DNA of 64,000 nt. Origin: an uncultured Porphyromonadaceae bacterium (GTDB taxonomy: Bacteria; Bacteroidota; Bacteroidia; Bacteroidales; Muribaculaceae). Under the pieces are notes generated by a model. That model made no database searches. It was not told the DNA's origin and saw only the letters and a list, made by a program, of their open reading frames with translations. Location: positions 62,001 through 126,000 of the forward strand of contig CANRVB010000004.1 of assembly GCA_947643165.1 (NCBI GenBank), in the 5' to 3' direction. A program made the translations under genes and the position numbers. Of this stretch, positions 52,943 to 64,000 are shown piece by piece (positions within the stretch are counted from its first letter, which is position 1; each line of letters begins with the position of its first letter).

Positions 52943-55576
52943 GTGAGCCAACTTGCCACCAAATACTCGCCAGCCGAGGTAGAAGACAAATGGTATGCCT
53001 ACTGGATGGAACACCGCCTGTTTCATAGCGAGCCAGATGGGCGTGAGCCGTATACTATTGTAATTCCCCCTCCAAACGTGACGGGTGTGCTACACATGGG
53101 CCATATGCTCAACAATACCATTCAGGATATACTGATACGCCGTGCCCGAATGGAGGGCAAAAACGCGTTGTGGGTTCCCGGAACCGACCATGCCGCGATA
53201 GCTACGGAAGCCAAGGTCGTTGCGAAGCTCGCCAACGACGGTATAAAGAAGTCGGATCTGTCGCGTGAGGAGTTTCTGAACCACGCATGGGACTGGACTC
53301 ACCGTTATGGCGGCATAATACTTGAGCAGCTGAAGAAGCTGGGTGCTTCGTGCGACTGGGAGCGCACGGCATTCACGATGGACGAGACGCGCTCGAAGAG
53401 CGTGATACGCGTGTTTGTTGACTTATACCGCAAGGGACTGATATATAGGGGCAAGCGCATGGTAAGCTGGGACCCTAAGGCCCGCACGGCTTTGTCGGAC
53501 ATCGAGGTGGTATACCGCGAGGAGCATAGCAAGCTCTATCATCTGCGCTACAAGATATCCGGCGAGGACGGGTATGCGATAGTGGCTACCACACGTCCTG
53601 AGACTATCATGGGCGATACGGCAATGTGTATCAATCCTAATGATCCGAAGAACGCTCATCTGCGCGGCAAGCGTGTGATAGTTCCTCTGGTCGGCCGTGA
53701 GATACCCGTGATAGAGGATGAGTATGTAGACATGGAGTTTGGCACAGGTTGCCTCAAGGTGACTCCGGCTCACGATGTGAATGACTATATGCTCGGCCAG
53801 AAGCACAATCTTGAGTCGATCGACATATTCAATGATGATGCGACAGTGAGCGAGGCTGCTGGAATGTATGTCGGCATGGACCGCTTTGACGTGCGCAAGC
53901 AGATAGCGGCCGATCTGGAGCAGGCAGGACTGATAGAGCGTATCGAGGAATATGACAACAAGGTGGGATATTCGGAGCGCAATCCGGAGACTGCTGTCGA
54001 ACCACGTCTGTCTGACCAATGGTTCCTTGATATGCAGGGCCTTGCCAAACCGGCTCTCGCCTCGGTAGAGGAGGATATAATACGCTTTGTTCCTGACAAA
54101 TTCAAGACCACATACCGGCGTTGGATGACGGATATACGCGACTGGTGTATATCGCGTCAGCTGTGGTGGGGTCACCGCATACCCGCATGGTATCTGCCTG
54201 ACGGATCGTTTGTAGTAGGAGAAACCGAAGAGGAGGCTCTGCAGCTTGCGCGCGAGAAGGATCCTTCGGTCAATATGAGCGATCTGCATCAGGATGAGGA
54301 TTGCTTTGACACCTGGTTCTCGTCATGGCTTTGGCCGCTCACGCTTTTTGATGGCATTCTCAACCCCGGCAATAAGGAGATAAGCTATTATTATCCGACA
54401 TCCACTCTGGTGACAGGTCCCGATATCATCTTCTTCTGGGTAGCCAGAATGATAATGGCGGGATATGAATTCAACGGCAAGCAGCCTTTCGACAATGTTT
54501 ACTTCACAGGTATCGTGCGTGATGAGATAGGCCGCAAGATGTCGAAGCAGCTTGGCAATTCGCCGGATCCGCTGGATCTGATAGCGACATACGGCGCTGA
54601 CGGTGTGCGTGTGGGCATAATGTTATGCGCTCCTGCCGGAAACGATATACTTTTCGACAAGAAACTGTGTGAGACCGGCCGCAATTTCTGTAACAAGATA
54701 TGGAACGCATTCCGTCTTGTGAAAGGATGGGAAGTGTCTGACGAGGCCGCCCAGCCCGATACAGCCAAGGCTGCCATAGCATGGTTTGACCAGAAGCTAT
54801 CGGCCGCTGTCACTGAGGTGAACGATTTGCTGGCGAAATTCCGCATCAGCGAGGCATTGAGAGAACTATACCGTCTGTTCTGGGATGAATTCTCTTCGTG
54901 GTATCTCGAGATGGTGAAACCGGCCTATGGCTCTCCTATCGACAAGCATACGATGGAGGCTACGCTGGGATTCTTTGACAGCCTGCTGCGTCTGCTCCAT
55001 CCCTTCATGCCGTTTATAACTGAAGAGCTCTGGCAGAACATATCGGAGCGCAGGGAGGGCGAGTCGATCATGTATGCGGCTTCTCCTCTGGCTTCGGAAC
55101 CGACAGCCGAATCGCAGGCTATCCTTAATGCCGTTGAGCACGCCAAAGAGGTGGTTAACGGCGTGAGAAACATACGTGCCGAAAAGAACATAGCGCCTAA
55201 GGTAGCACTGCAGCTCAATGTCATAGGCACATGGGATAAGGAGCAGGATTGCATCATAATGAAGCTCGCCAACATAGAGGCAGTGAACCACGATGCGGCC
55301 CACGATCCTACGGCCGCCACATTTATGGTAGGCACAACCGAGGTGAACATTCCTCTGGCTGATACAGTGGACAAGGATGCTGAAATAGCCCGTCTGACCA
55401 AGGAACTGGAATACATGGAGGGATTCCGCACTTCGGTGATGAAGAAGCTGGGCAACGAGCGCTTTGTGTCGAAAGCCCCCGAACAGGTGGTAGAGGCTGA
55501 GCGTCGCAAGCTTGCGGATGCAGAGACCAAGATCGCGGCTCTCACTTCATCGATCAGTGCTCTTAAATCCTGCTGA
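52943..55576 (+). CDS. valS: Valine--tRNA ligase
   Basis: [64 protein letters not shown]. Start GTG 52943 ([18 protein letters not shown]) preferred over TTG 52877. Confidence 0.97.
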   Translation: MSQLATKYSPAEVEDKWYAYWMEHRLFHSEPDGREPYTIVIPPPNVTGVLHMGHMLNNTIQDILIRRARMEGKNALWVPGTDHAAIATEAKVVAKLANDGIKKSDLSREEFLNHAWDWTHRYGGIILEQLKKLGASCDWERTAFTMDETRSKSVIRVFVDLYRKGLIYRGKRMVSWDPKARTALSDIEVVYREEHSKLYHLRYKISGEDGYAIVATTRPETIMGDTAMCINPNDPKNAHLRGKRVIVPLVGREIPVIEDEYVDMEFGTGCLKVTPAHDVNDYMLGQKHNLESIDIFNDDATVSEAAGMYVGMDRFDVRKQIAADLEQAGLIERIEEYDNKVGYSERNPETAVEPRLSDQWFLDMQGLAKPALASVEEDIIRFVPDKFKTTYRRWMTDIRDWCISRQLWWGHRIPAWYLPDGSFVVGETEEEALQLAREKDPSVNMSDLHQDEDCFDTWFSSWLWPLTLFDGILNPGNKEISYYYPTSTLVTGPDIIFFWVARMIMAGYEFNGKQPFDNVYFTGIVRDEIGRKMSKQLGNSPDPLDLIATYGADGVRVGIMLCAPAGNDILFDKKLCETGRNFCNKIWNAFRLVKGWEVSDEAAQPDTAKAAIAWFDQKLSAAVTEVNDLLAKFRISEALRELYRLFWDEFSSWYLEMVKPAYGSPIDKHTMEATLGFFDSLLRLLHPFMPFITEELWQNISERREGESIMYAASPLASEPTAESQAILNAVEHAKEVVNGVRNIRAEKNIAPKVALQLNVIGTWDKEQDCIIMKLANIEAVNHDAAHDPTAATFMVGTTEVNIPLADTVDKDAEIARLTKELEYMEGFRTSVMKKLGNERFVSKAPEQVVEAERRKLADAETKIAALTSSISALKSC

Positions 55577-55613
55577 AAAGAAACGAAATAAGAAATACAA
55601 CAGACCAAACGAT

Positions 55614-56909
55614 ATGTCATCTTTCATAGAAGAACTTACATGGCGCGGCATGATCCATCAGATGATGCCCGGAACCGAAGAGCAACTTGCCAAGGAAATG
55701 ACCACGGCTTATCTGGGTATTGACCCTACTGCCGACTCCCTTCATATAGGACACCTTGTGGGTGTGATGATGCTCAAGCATCTGCAGCGTTCGGGCCATA
55801 AGCCCATCGCTCTTGTGGGCGGTGCCACCGGCATGATAGGCGATCCCTCAATGAAAAGCCAGGAACGCAAACTGCTCGATGAGGAGACCCTGCGTCACAA
55901 TCAGGAAGCCATCAAGAAGCAGCTCGCCAAGTTTCTTGACTTTGACAGCGATGCGCCGAATGCTGCCGAGCTGGTGAATAATTACGACTGGATGAAGAAT
56001 TATTCGTTCCTCGAATTCATCAGAGATATCGGCAAGCACATTACCGTCAACTATATGATGGCGAAAGATTCGGTGAAGAAGCGTCTTGCCGGCGACTCTC
56101 AACAGGGCATGTCGTTCACTGAATTCAGCTATCAGCTCGTGCAGGGCACCGACTTTCTGACGCTTTACCGCGAGAAAAACTGCCGTCTGCAGCTGGGCGG
56201 ATCGGACCAGTGGGGCAACATCACCACAGGTACGGAACTCATACGCCGCACACTCGGCGGTGAAGCGTTCGCACTCACCTGCCCTCTTATAACCAAGGCT
56301 GACGGTGGCAAATTCGGAAAGACCGAATCAGGCAACGTATGGCTTGATCCACGCTACACATCACCATACAAGTTCTATCAGTTCTGGCTGAATGTAAGCG
56401 ACTCGGATGCCGAGAAATATATAAAGATCTTCACCGAACTGTCGCGCGAGGAGATCGAAGCTCTCGTTGCCGAACAGCAGGAGGATCCGGGCAAGCGTCC
56501 CCTTCAGCGTCGCCTTGCCAAAGAAATCACAACCATGGTGCATAGCGCCGAGGAATATGACAAGGCTGTGGAGGCATCTCAGATACTGTTTAATCCGAAG
56601 GCCGCAGATGCACTCCATACCATCGACGAGGCCACTCTGCTCGATATAATGGACGGCGTGCCACGGTTTGAAGTAAGCATGAGCGACATTGAGAACGGTA
56701 CTCCCCTGATCGATCTGCTCACTGAGAAAGCAGCCGTGTTCCCATCTAAAGGAGAAATGCGTAAGATGACACAAGGCGGCGGATTGTCGGTGAACAAAGA
56801 AAAGGTAGCCGATCCGATGACTGTTGTCACACAAGCCCATCTGCTTCAGGGCAAATACATACTGGTGTCGCGCGGCAAGAAAAACCACTCGCTCATCATA
56901 GCCCAGTAA
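55614..56909 (+). CDS. tyrS: Tyrosine--tRNA ligase
   Basis: [75 protein letters not shown]; start ATG 55614. Confidence 0.97.
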   Translation: MSSFIEELTWRGMIHQMMPGTEEQLAKEMTTAYLGIDPTADSLHIGHLVGVMMLKHLQRSGHKPIALVGGATGMIGDPSMKSQERKLLDEETLRHNQEAIKKQLAKFLDFDSDAPNAAELVNNYDWMKNYSFLEFIRDIGKHITVNYMMAKDSVKKRLAGDSQQGMSFTEFSYQLVQGTDFLTLYREKNCRLQLGGSDQWGNITTGTELIRRTLGGEAFALTCPLITKADGGKFGKTESGNVWLDPRYTSPYKFYQFWLNVSDSDAEKYIKIFTELSREEIEALVAEQQEDPGKRPLQRRLAKEITTMVHSAEEYDKAVEASQILFNPKAADALHTIDEATLLDIMDGVPRFEVSMSDIENGTPLIDLLTEKAAVFPSKGEMRKMTQGGGLSVNKEKVADPMTVVTQAHLLQGKYILVSRGKKNHSLIIAQ

Positions 56910-57061
56910 TCGCATAGAGATCCCGACAGGTCACTAAATATCGTTCTCGGCAAACTAACCAGACTCGGAACGTAGCAAAAAATACGTTTCAGACTTGCAC
57001 AAGTCGCATAAATTAGCTACCTTTGCACTCGCTAAAGGTTGATAAACCCAAAGCCAATGAT

Positions 57062-57132
57062 TGTCGTATGGTGTAATGGTAGCACTGCAGGTTTTGGTTC
57101 TGCCTGTCTTGGTTCGAATCCGAGTACGACAA
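57062..57132 (+). tRNA. tRNA-Gln (anticodon TTG)
   Basis: Cloverleaf folds by eye: acceptor TGTCGTA/TACGACA, anticodon arm GCAGG-TTTTGGT-TCTGC, T-arm CTTGG-TTCGAAT-CCGAG; CCA not encoded. Confidence 0.95.
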
Positions 57133-57136
57133 CAGC

Positions 57137-57187
57137 ATAGACTGCCAAATCGTTAACTGATAACGGTTTGGCAGTCTATCTTTTTCT
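57137..57187 (+). terminator. Intrinsic terminator after tRNA-Gln
   Basis: ATAGACTGCCAAA ... TTTGGCAGTCTAT then ctttttct. Confidence 0.92.
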
Positions 57188-57261
57188 AAAGGCCAACCAA
57201 CGGTCGACACACTTCCAATTTCAATTCAAGCAATCTGATTCAAGATCCTCCTGCTCCAGAG

Positions 57262-58203
57262 TTAATTGGAGCCACGCACCGGGATTCGGCGTATCTTACC
57301 TGTTGAAGTACGTTGTATCTCAGGGATGAACACTACATCTTTGGGGCACATGTGCGATGGCAGAACGCGCCGTGCTTCGGTGAGAATATGGTTTGCAAGT
57401 TCCTGGTCATCACCCCCCTGAACAACAAGAATAGCCTCCGTGCCCCACTCTCTGCTTGGCCGCGGAGCTATATAATATGTACCCGGCGAAAGAATTCCGG
57501 CCAGATGCCGCTCTATCTCCTCGGGATGTAGCTTGAGACCGCCGCTTATTATTACATTATCGGCACGTCCATGCCATCGGAAAGCGTGCGGCGAAACAAG
57601 AGTCACAATATCATTGGTTACGAGTGGGCTCCATGAAGCATAAGGATTAGATATGACCAGACACCCCCGCTCATCAGTGGCGAAGGTTATGCCGGGCAGA
57701 GCATGATATGTATCCGACCCAAATCGGCGCAATGCCACATGACTGCACGTCTCCGTCATTCCATAGGTAGCCCACCACACTATGTCGGGACGCATGTCGA
57801 GTGCGCGACGCTCTTCATCGGGACTCACGGGTGCCCCGCCGACTATGGCGCTGCACACATGGGCCGGCGAAGCTATGAGCCCATCGATCTGCTGTGGCAC
57901 GATGGCTATCAGATTAACAGTACACCCCGGATCGGTGGCAAGCGGCCTGCGCGAGGGCGGTTCAACTATAAGACGGGCACCCAGAACCTGGCTCCGCACT
58001 ATCATCATCTTGCCTGCTATATAATCATCCGACAGGGGAAGCACCAACGTACTGTCCGCATTGAGGCCGAAGTGGGCGATGGTAGCCCTTGCCGATAGCA
58101 TCATGTCAGTCTTGAGCAGCCGTATTGGCTTTGGGGTGCCGGTTGATCCTGATGTATGGGCGACGATATAGTCGTTTGTATCGAGCCACTGGTCAATAAA
58201 CAT
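57262..58203 (-). CDS. menE: o-Succinylbenzoate--CoA ligase-like AMP-binding protein (short form)
   Basis: 313 aa; IVAHTSGSTGTPKPIRLLK, WWATYGMTETCSH, WHGRADNVIISGGLKLHPEEIE; last gene of the men cluster. Confidence 0.88.
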   Translation of the reverse strand: MFIDQWLDTNDYIVAHTSGSTGTPKPIRLLKTDMMLSARATIAHFGLNADSTLVLPLSDDYIAGKMMIVRSQVLGARLIVEPPSRRPLATDPGCTVNLIAIVPQQIDGLIASPAHVCSAIVGGAPVSPDEERRALDMRPDIVWWATYGMTETCSHVALRRFGSDTYHALPGITFATDERGCLVISNPYASWSPLVTNDIVTLVSPHAFRWHGRADNVIISGGLKLHPEEIERHLAGILSPGTYYIAPRPSREWGTEAILVVQGGDDQELANHILTEARRVLPSHMCPKDVVFIPEIQRTSTGKIRRIPVRGSN

Positions 58204-58233
58204 AATGGCTGAAGTTGTATGATTGTATGATGA

Positions 58234-59265
58234 TCAGATACCGAATTTCACGCTGGGATCATAGCGCAGCAGTTGCCCGTCAAGACGCAATGGCGAGTCT
58301 ATATTATTGGCATATAGTTGCCCGGTCCCGAGCCCTTGCGGTATGGTTGTATTGAGCGACGACGTCCACTGGGCTATGGCGTTAAGACCCACGTTCGACT
58401 CCAGAGCCGACGTGGCCCACCACCCTATGTTGTTGGCCCGCGCAAGGCTGATCCACTCGTCCGATCCGCTGAAACCGCCGCACAACGATGGTTTTAGTAT
58501 AATATACGAAGGACGGATCGTGCGAAGCATATCCTGCTTGCGGTCGCTGCTGTTCACACCTATGAGTTCTTCATCAAGAGCTACTGGAATAGGCGAACTC
58601 GCACACAACGCCCCCATCTCCTCCCACCTGCCGGCCCGTATAGGCTGCTCTATGGAGTGTATATCAAGCGGTGCCAGACGGCGCAGCCGGTCGATAGCAT
58701 CGTCTATCCCGGCAAATGCGCCATTGGCATCGAGCCGCAGCTCTATCTTCTCTGGCCCATACAACCTTCTGAACCTGTCCAGCATGCGCAGCTCACAGTC
58801 GAAGTCGTAAGCACCTATCTTGATCTTGATACATCTGAACCCTGCCTCAGCCTTGAGGATAGCATTCTGGAGCATAATGTCGGGAGTATCCATCCACACC
58901 AGCCCGTTTATTAGTATTCCCCCCTGCCCCATACTCCATGGAGTGGGAAATGGCCAACGGCAGCAGCCATTGTCATAATCGCGCAGAGCCGTCTCAAGCC
59001 CGAACTTTATGGAGGGCCACTCCGTCAGATCGGTAGTCCGGCCGGCGGCGATATCACGGCACACCTTCTCGAGCATGTCGGTATAGCCGGGCCGGTCGTC
59101 ACAGCCAAGCCCCTTGAACAAAGCACACTCGCCGACACCGTAGCGCGAAGGATCGACAGGATCATACACCCGCAGAAAGTACGTATCTTTCACGGTCATG
59201 ACAGCCCGCGATGTACGAGCCGGCCTTAGAAAGGCAAGCGCGTAATGACTGAAAGTTGCTATCAT
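58234..59265 (-). CDS. menC: o-Succinylbenzoate synthase (enolase superfamily)
   Basis: 343 aa; [49 protein letters not shown]. Confidence 0.92.
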   Translation of the reverse strand: MIATFSHYALAFLRPARTSRAVMTVKDTYFLRVYDPVDPSRYGVGECALFKGLGCDDRPGYTDMLEKVCRDIAAGRTTDLTEWPSIKFGLETALRDYDNGCCRWPFPTPWSMGQGGILINGLVWMDTPDIMLQNAILKAEAGFRCIKIKIGAYDFDCELRMLDRFRRLYGPEKIELRLDANGAFAGIDDAIDRLRRLAPLDIHSIEQPIRAGRWEEMGALCASSPIPVALDEELIGVNSSDRKQDMLRTIRPSYIILKPSLCGGFSGSDEWISLARANNIGWWATSALESNVGLNAIAQWTSSLNTTIPQGLGTGQLYANNIDSPLRLDGQLLRYDPSVKFGI

Positions 59266-60092
59266 CCTGGAAACTTGGGAAACTTCTGGAAGTCGGGATC
59301 ACGCTTTTCAAGGAAAGCATTCTTGCCCTCCTGAGCCTCGTCCATGAGATAATACAGCATCGTGGCATCGCCTGCCAGCTCCATCAGACCATGCTGACCG
59401 TCAAGCTCTGCATTGAGAGCGCGTTTGATCATGCGCACTGCCATCGGGCTTCTGCTGAGTATGGTCTCACACCACTCCACTGTTTCATCTTCCAGACGCT
59501 CCGGGCTTACAACGGCGTTTATCATACCCATCTCAAGAGCCTCGTCGGCGGTATATTGGCGGCACAGAAACCATATCTCACGTGCCTTCTTCTGCCCTAC
59601 ACAGCGGGCAAGATAGCTCGATCCGAAGCCTCCGTCAAAGCTGCCTACCTTGGGACCTGTCTGGCCGAACCGCGCGTTGGTTGACGCTATCGTCAGATCG
59701 CACACTACCTGAAGCACATTGCCTCCGCCTATGGCATAACCGTTCACCATAGCTATCACTGGCTTTGGCAGCGAGCGGATAGCTTTGTGCAGATCCAGCA
59801 CATTTAGGCGGGGCACACCATTGGCATCCAGATAGCCGCCCTTGGTCTTCACACGCTGGTCGCCCCCCGAACAGAATGCCTTGTCGCCGGCACCTGTCAG
59901 TATAACCACCCCTATCTCCTGACAATCGCGGCAGTAAGCCACGGCATCGAGCATCTCGAAGTTGGTCTGCGGTCTGAAGGCATTATAGACCTCCGGACGG
60001 TTGATGGTGATCTTTGCTATACGTCCATACTGCTCAAAGAGTATGTCTTCATATTTCTTTATGGTTGTCCAGGTTCTCATGATCTGTATCAA
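59262..60092 (-). CDS. menB: 1,4-Dihydroxy-2-naphthoyl-CoA synthase
   Basis: 276 aa crotonase fold; [66 protein letters not shown]. Confidence 0.97.
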   Translation of the reverse strand: MIQIMRTWTTIKKYEDILFEQYGRIAKITINRPEVYNAFRPQTNFEMLDAVAYCRDCQEIGVVILTGAGDKAFCSGGDQRVKTKGGYLDANGVPRLNVLDLHKAIRSLPKPVIAMVNGYAIGGGNVLQVVCDLTIASTNARFGQTGPKVGSFDGGFGSSYLARCVGQKKAREIWFLCRQYTADEALEMGMINAVVSPERLEDETVEWCETILSRSPMAVRMIKRALNAELDGQHGLMELAGDATMLYYLMDEAQEGKNAFLEKRDPDFQKFPKFPG

Positions 60093-60119
60093 TATTTTGA
60101 TATGGTGATGATATTTATG

Positions 60120-61817
60120 TCAGAATAAGAATTTATCAAACAGCGATGCATACACCTCCGCGCTCTCGGCCGCCGGAGTTATGACCCGCATAATGGCACT
60201 CCGTGGAGCTTCCGCAAACGCCTGCCACTGGCTGCGCAGCTCCTGCTCGCTTGACGCCTCAAAGTAGTCCAGACCGAATCCTGCCGACAGCTGGGCCAAC
60301 GGCAGACTCATACCGTCCATCGACAGCATGTCTGTCCTTACCGACAGCTGGCGTGTCGCCGGAATCGAGCGGAATATGCCGCCCCCGCCATTGTCAAGCA
60401 CGATCATGCGGAATCGCTGCGGCATATCCGCCACGGCCAGCCCTCCCATGTCATAAAGGGCGCTCATGTCGCCGGTGATAAGCAGAGTTATGTCCGAACG
60501 ATAGGCCATTGCTACGCCGACAGCCGTCGACGTACTGCCGTCTATCCCGCTCACTCCGCGGTTGCACCCGCAGCGATGAACCGCCCCCAGCCCCAGAGCG
60601 CAGGCATAGCGTACTGTGGTGCCGTTCGACAGCTCCACATTCCACCTCCTGTTTATGCCCCCTGCTATGACCGACATTGCCTTGAAATCGCTCCAGGGCG
60701 CCCGCGCCGCAAGCGACTGTATGCGTGAATACGCACGCCGCGAAGCTGTCTCCCAGTCCTCACGGTAGCTCATCCCGCCATCACTTCCAGCGTATGGCCG
60801 CATTGCCGCCGCAAGCTGCTGCATGAATTGGCCCGGATCCATCTGGGCCCGCAACACAAGACGGCCGAAACAATCCACCGTACTGTCACGGAATCCCACC
60901 TGCCAATGCTCGACATTTGGCGACTTCCTCAGATACTGCTTGATGCGCGCCGATATTACCGCGCCGCCGAGAGTTATGACCACATCCGGCCTTAGTCTCT
61001 CAAGCCAATCCTGGTCCGGACACGCGGCAAGCGCCATATCCGGATTGGTGACTACGCATCGCCCGTGCACATTGGCCACAGGCTCCGCGACTACAGCCAC
61101 GTTCGCTATATCACCCATACGGCCGATAGCCTTGTTCAGCCGGCCATCAGGATTGCCTACCGCACACACCACCAGCACCTTGCGCGGTGGTGCCAGACGG
61201 CGGGCAAGCTCACGCGCACGCGACACCTCTATATCACTGCGCGATCTCACAAGCTCAATCAGTCCCTGCCCACGTCGTCTGAACGATGGCTCCGCTGTCG
61301 ACGCGCCTATGTGGATGTTTATATGCACCGGTCCGGCGGGACCATCTGTAGCCGTCATGATCGCATCGCTTATATCGCGGTCGGCCACCCATTCGTTCTC
61401 ACTCATGTCGGTCGACACCATGCCTACGTCTACGCTTTTCTTCACAATGCCACCCAACAGCCCCGGCTGTCTCACGGTCTGGCTGTCATCCTGGTCTATA
61501 TACGCCTGCGGCCTGTCAGCCGACACTATCACCATCGGAATCCTCCGGTAGTAAGCCTCAGCTACCGCTGGCGCATAGTTGAGTACCGCGCTTCCCGATG
61601 TACATACCAGCGCCACCGGTCTCATCGACGCCGACGCATAGCCCAGGGCCACGAATGCCGCCACACGCTCATCGGGCGAGGTCGCCCGCACATTAAGTTC
61701 CTGTCGCGCAGCCATCGCTTCCAGCAATGGAGCGTTCCGCGATCCCGGCGACACAAAAATATCGTTCACGCCATAAGCGCACAACCGGTCGGCAAGTATT
61801 TCAGCTTGATAATGCAT
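60120..61817 (-). CDS. menD: 2-Succinyl-5-enolpyruvyl-6-hydroxy-3-cyclohexene-1-carboxylate synthase
   Basis: 565 aa ThDP enzyme; VNDIFVSPGSRNAPLLEAMAA, ALVCTSGSAVLNYAPAVAEAYYRRIPMVIVSADRP, ITGDMSALYDMGGLA. Confidence 0.96.
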   Translation of the reverse strand: MHYQAEILADRLCAYGVNDIFVSPGSRNAPLLEAMAARQELNVRATSPDERVAAFVALGYASASMRPVALVCTSGSAVLNYAPAVAEAYYRRIPMVIVSADRPQAYIDQDDSQTVRQPGLLGGIVKKSVDVGMVSTDMSENEWVADRDISDAIMTATDGPAGPVHINIHIGASTAEPSFRRRGQGLIELVRSRSDIEVSRARELARRLAPPRKVLVVCAVGNPDGRLNKAIGRMGDIANVAVVAEPVANVHGRCVVTNPDMALAACPDQDWLERLRPDVVITLGGAVISARIKQYLRKSPNVEHWQVGFRDSTVDCFGRLVLRAQMDPGQFMQQLAAAMRPYAGSDGGMSYREDWETASRRAYSRIQSLAARAPWSDFKAMSVIAGGINRRWNVELSNGTTVRYACALGLGAVHRCGCNRGVSGIDGSTSTAVGVAMAYRSDITLLITGDMSALYDMGGLAVADMPQRFRMIVLDNGGGGIFRSIPATRQLSVRTDMLSMDGMSLPLAQLSAGFGLDYFEASSEQELRSQWQAFAEAPRSAIMRVITPAAESAEVYASLFDKFLF

Positions 61818-61901
61818 GATGATGCAAAGTTAACCATTTTTCCTCTGTTAGCCGACAAAAAAATGCAAACCATAATTCGCCCCACCCCTGCGACTTCCGG
61901 C

Positions 61902-62564
61902 CTACTCTCTCCTCAAGCGCTTAATTATCTGTTCTTTCACCGTCCGCAGGTCGCTGTCATACAATATCGGTATAAACTCCCTTATCTCTGCAACTTCCAT
62001 ATTCCACCATTTCAGTTCCAGCAATAAGTCTATCAGCTCCTTGTCAAAACGCTTCCTTATCACCCGCGCAGGATTTCCGGCGACAATAGTGTACGGCTCG
62101 ACGTCACTGCCTACAACACTCTGCGTCCCTATTATTGCCCCATCTCCTATTTTAACCCCCGGCAGAATCGTCGCATCCTGTCCGATCCACACATCATTCC
62201 CCACCACAGTATCCCCCTTGTGTGGCAACTCCGATTTCTGTGGCGCCTCCCGATCCCATCCATTGAATATATAAAACGGATACGTCGATGCACAGTTCAT
62301 CTTATGATTGGCCCCGTTCATTATAAACCTCACACCCGCCGCGATCTGACAGAACTTGCCTATGATAAGTCTGTCCCCATACCACGGATAATGATGCTCG
62401 ACATGGCTCTCAAAATCCACATCACTGAAATATGTGAATTCCCCCACTATGATATTCGGATTCTTGATTGTAGGTCGTATATAAGTCACTCGCTCGCAAT
62501 TCTTCACCGGATAAATTTCATCAGGATTAGGCCCCTTCATGTTTCTATCTTCCTTATCGGTCAT
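61902..62564 (-). CDS. Vat/CatB-type hexapeptide xenobiotic O-acetyltransferase
   Basis: FESHVEHHYPWYGDRLIIGKFCQIAAGVRFIMNGANHKMNCASTYPFYIF, VGNDVWIGQDATILPGVKIGDGAIIGTQSVV; probable start at 62564 or 62540. Confidence 0.88.
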   Translation of the reverse strand: MTDKEDRNMKGPNPDEIYPVKNCERVTYIRPTIKNPNIIVGEFTYFSDVDFESHVEHHYPWYGDRLIIGKFCQIAAGVRFIMNGANHKMNCASTYPFYIFNGWDREAPQKSELPHKGDTVVGNDVWIGQDATILPGVKIGDGAIIGTQSVVGSDVEPYTIVAGNPARVIRKRFDKELIDLLLELKWWNMEVAEIREFIPILYDSDLRTVKEQIIKRLRRE

Positions 62565-62770
62565 CTTCTGTCTTGCTGATTTTATTAGTTGTTTCAATCC
62601 ATTTCTTCAGGGATTATATAGGCTTTCCCAAATGCCAGGAAACTCAATCATATTACGGTTACCGTTTCGCAAGTTGCTCGTCATCAAACAGCAACCCACA
62701 GCTTTTTAATTTGGCTATCTGCCGTTGGCGAGTGAGAGGGCGTTTCCTATAATCCCTATAAAAACTCTAA

Positions 62771-62813
62771 GACCTCCCCGGGTGCGCTGTTCTAACGGGA
62801 AGCGCGGGAGGTC
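62771..62813. terminator. Terminator-like hairpin upstream of the Vat-like gene
   Basis: GACCTCCC-cgggt-GCGCT ... AGCGC-GGGAGGTC, imperfect long stem. Confidence 0.55.
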
Positions 62814-62966
62814 ATATTAAGTGCAAATATACTCAAATTTTCCTATTATAACTATACCATTTGCGTTATGGGTAATAGCTTACATTTTCCAACTTATCCC
62901 TATAAAAGAGAAAATATCGCAAAAAAGTACGTTGTCAAATATGTTGCTAAAAAGATTGTTAAATTT

Positions 62967-63860
62967 CTATTCGCATGAAATTCCCTCATATTCAAATAAA
63001 AACATGGCTCTGTTTTCATCATTAGACATATAAAGATAAGCCTGTAATATGTCTTCATATCGCTTTGATGGAAAATGATTCTTGAAGCTTTCAAATTCTG
63101 TGACAATCATTTTCTCTCGTTCATGTTGGCTAATGCCCATTCCTCGCATCGCCATGAAAACTATGTTATTAGATGTCAACGTAAAACTTTCCTCATAGGC
63201 TATTTGTTCCAGCGTAAAAACAGCACGTAGTAAACCTTTTATGTATTTTTGCTGATTGCATAAGTCTGTGGGGTAATATGGATATTTCATAAAATCTGCT
63301 TCCGAAGATCGGAAAAGCTCCAACTTATTCTCCAATCCCATATCTCGTGCAATCGCCGTTATAAGTGCTGAATTAGTCTCTTGTGCATTAGGCATATTGC
63401 AATTGGCTGCTGAAAAAGTTATATTGGACAAATCTTGAATGAATGATAACCATTCATCGCACAAACTTGTGGGCAATATCTGCTCGCCATTGTATTCGTC
63501 ACATGCATTGACTATAGAATCAAAATCTTGGATAAACGCCATGTCATCGTATTTGTCAATGTCAACTCGTTCATTAGAGAAAACGATGCCAACCCCCTCA
63601 ATATTTGTTTTTTGAATATTTGATGAGGACTGTTTTAAATTGCCTTTCTCTGCGTTGGGACGATATGCAAATTCAAGACAAGAACATTCCATAAAATATC
63701 TGGTTTCATCATATATTGGAACGTATATATAAAGAGCCATTGTTTGGTATCTGCCAAACACGCCGATTTTAAACACTTCATAATCATCTGATGTGAAGTG
63801 TATATATGGCCATTTATTACTATGTAAATGTCCGTTGATAGAAGCCGATAAATTATTCAT
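62967..63860 (-). CDS. Hypothetical protein, no family recognised
   Basis: 297-aa ORF with no competing ORF of similar size and AT-rich codon usage; MNNLSASINGHLHSNKWPYIHFTSDDYEVFKIGVFGRYQTMALYIYVPIYDETRYF. Confidence 0.7.
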   Translation of the reverse strand: MNNLSASINGHLHSNKWPYIHFTSDDYEVFKIGVFGRYQTMALYIYVPIYDETRYFMECSCLEFAYRPNAEKGNLKQSSSNIQKTNIEGVGIVFSNERVDIDKYDDMAFIQDFDSIVNACDEYNGEQILPTSLCDEWLSFIQDLSNITFSAANCNMPNAQETNSALITAIARDMGLENKLELFRSSEADFMKYPYYPTDLCNQQKYIKGLLRAVFTLEQIAYEESFTLTSNNIVFMAMRGMGISQHEREKMIVTEFESFKNHFPSKRYEDILQAYLYMSNDENRAMFLFEYEGISCE

Positions 63861-63902
63861 TTTTACCTTTAACTTATTTCAGTTGTTAGAATATGAACGC
63901 CA

Positions 63903-64000
63903 TTATTTGCGTCTGACAAATGTTTCTATCTCGTTGCCTGATGTGTTGAGTGTATCTCCGTCAAAGACTACTGTATTCTTGTGAACATAGACTATCAGAG
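63903..64000 (-). CDS. C-terminal fragment of a protein continuing past the right edge
   Basis: Reverse-strand open frame ends ...LIVYVHKNTVVFDGDTLNTSGNEIETFVRRK* 42 bp upstream of the 297-aa ORF start. Confidence 0.5.
   Translation of the reverse strand, partial: LIVYVHKNTVVFDGDTLNTSGNEIETFVRRK

Noticed and set aside
53423-54289. 288-aa minus-strand ORF
   Set aside because: Lies entirely inside valS on the opposite strand; no protein-family signal.
61065-62027. 320-aa plus-strand ORF
   Set aside because: Antisense to menD and running into the Vat-like gene; His/Arg-rich low-plausibility translation.
1-64000. CRISPR array, rRNA operon, prophage or intact IS element
   Set aside because: No regularly spaced direct repeats, rRNA-like segments, phage structural genes or complete transposase found on reading either strand.

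Overview
This is a contiguous chromosomal segment of a Bacteroidota/Bacteroidales gut-type genome. The gene content, gene order and TTTG-N19/20-TAnnTTTG promoters suggest something close to Muribaculaceae; that placement is inferred, not searched. Most of the window is densely packed core metabolism: rpe (partial)-dedA, efp, purT, nusB-yajC-ybbR-coaE, thrA-thrC, maeB, class III fbp, relA/spoT, purL with a purF-like gene, tpiA-doxX-DUF1599-S9 peptidase, etfBA-acyl-CoA dehydrogenase, metF-holB-addB-like-hemW, rlmH, nadC, MATE, valS-tyrS, tRNA-Gln(UUG) and menD-B-C-E. I found no CRISPR array, rRNA, prophage, intact IS element or clear defence cassette. I do not see a convincing novel multi-gene system. 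The items most worth a second look are: (1) a perfect 22-bp inverted repeat over the valS promoter/5' leader and a 12-bp repeat at the same place upstream of thrA; (2) an enlarged NusB with an apparent internal duplication; (3) a PurF-like protein without the catalytic N-terminal Cys; (4) a Rel protein with a degraded hydrolase domain; (5) a structured, ORF-free island in an AT-rich gap at about 17.6-18.4 kb; (6) an orphan 297-aa gene at the right edge.
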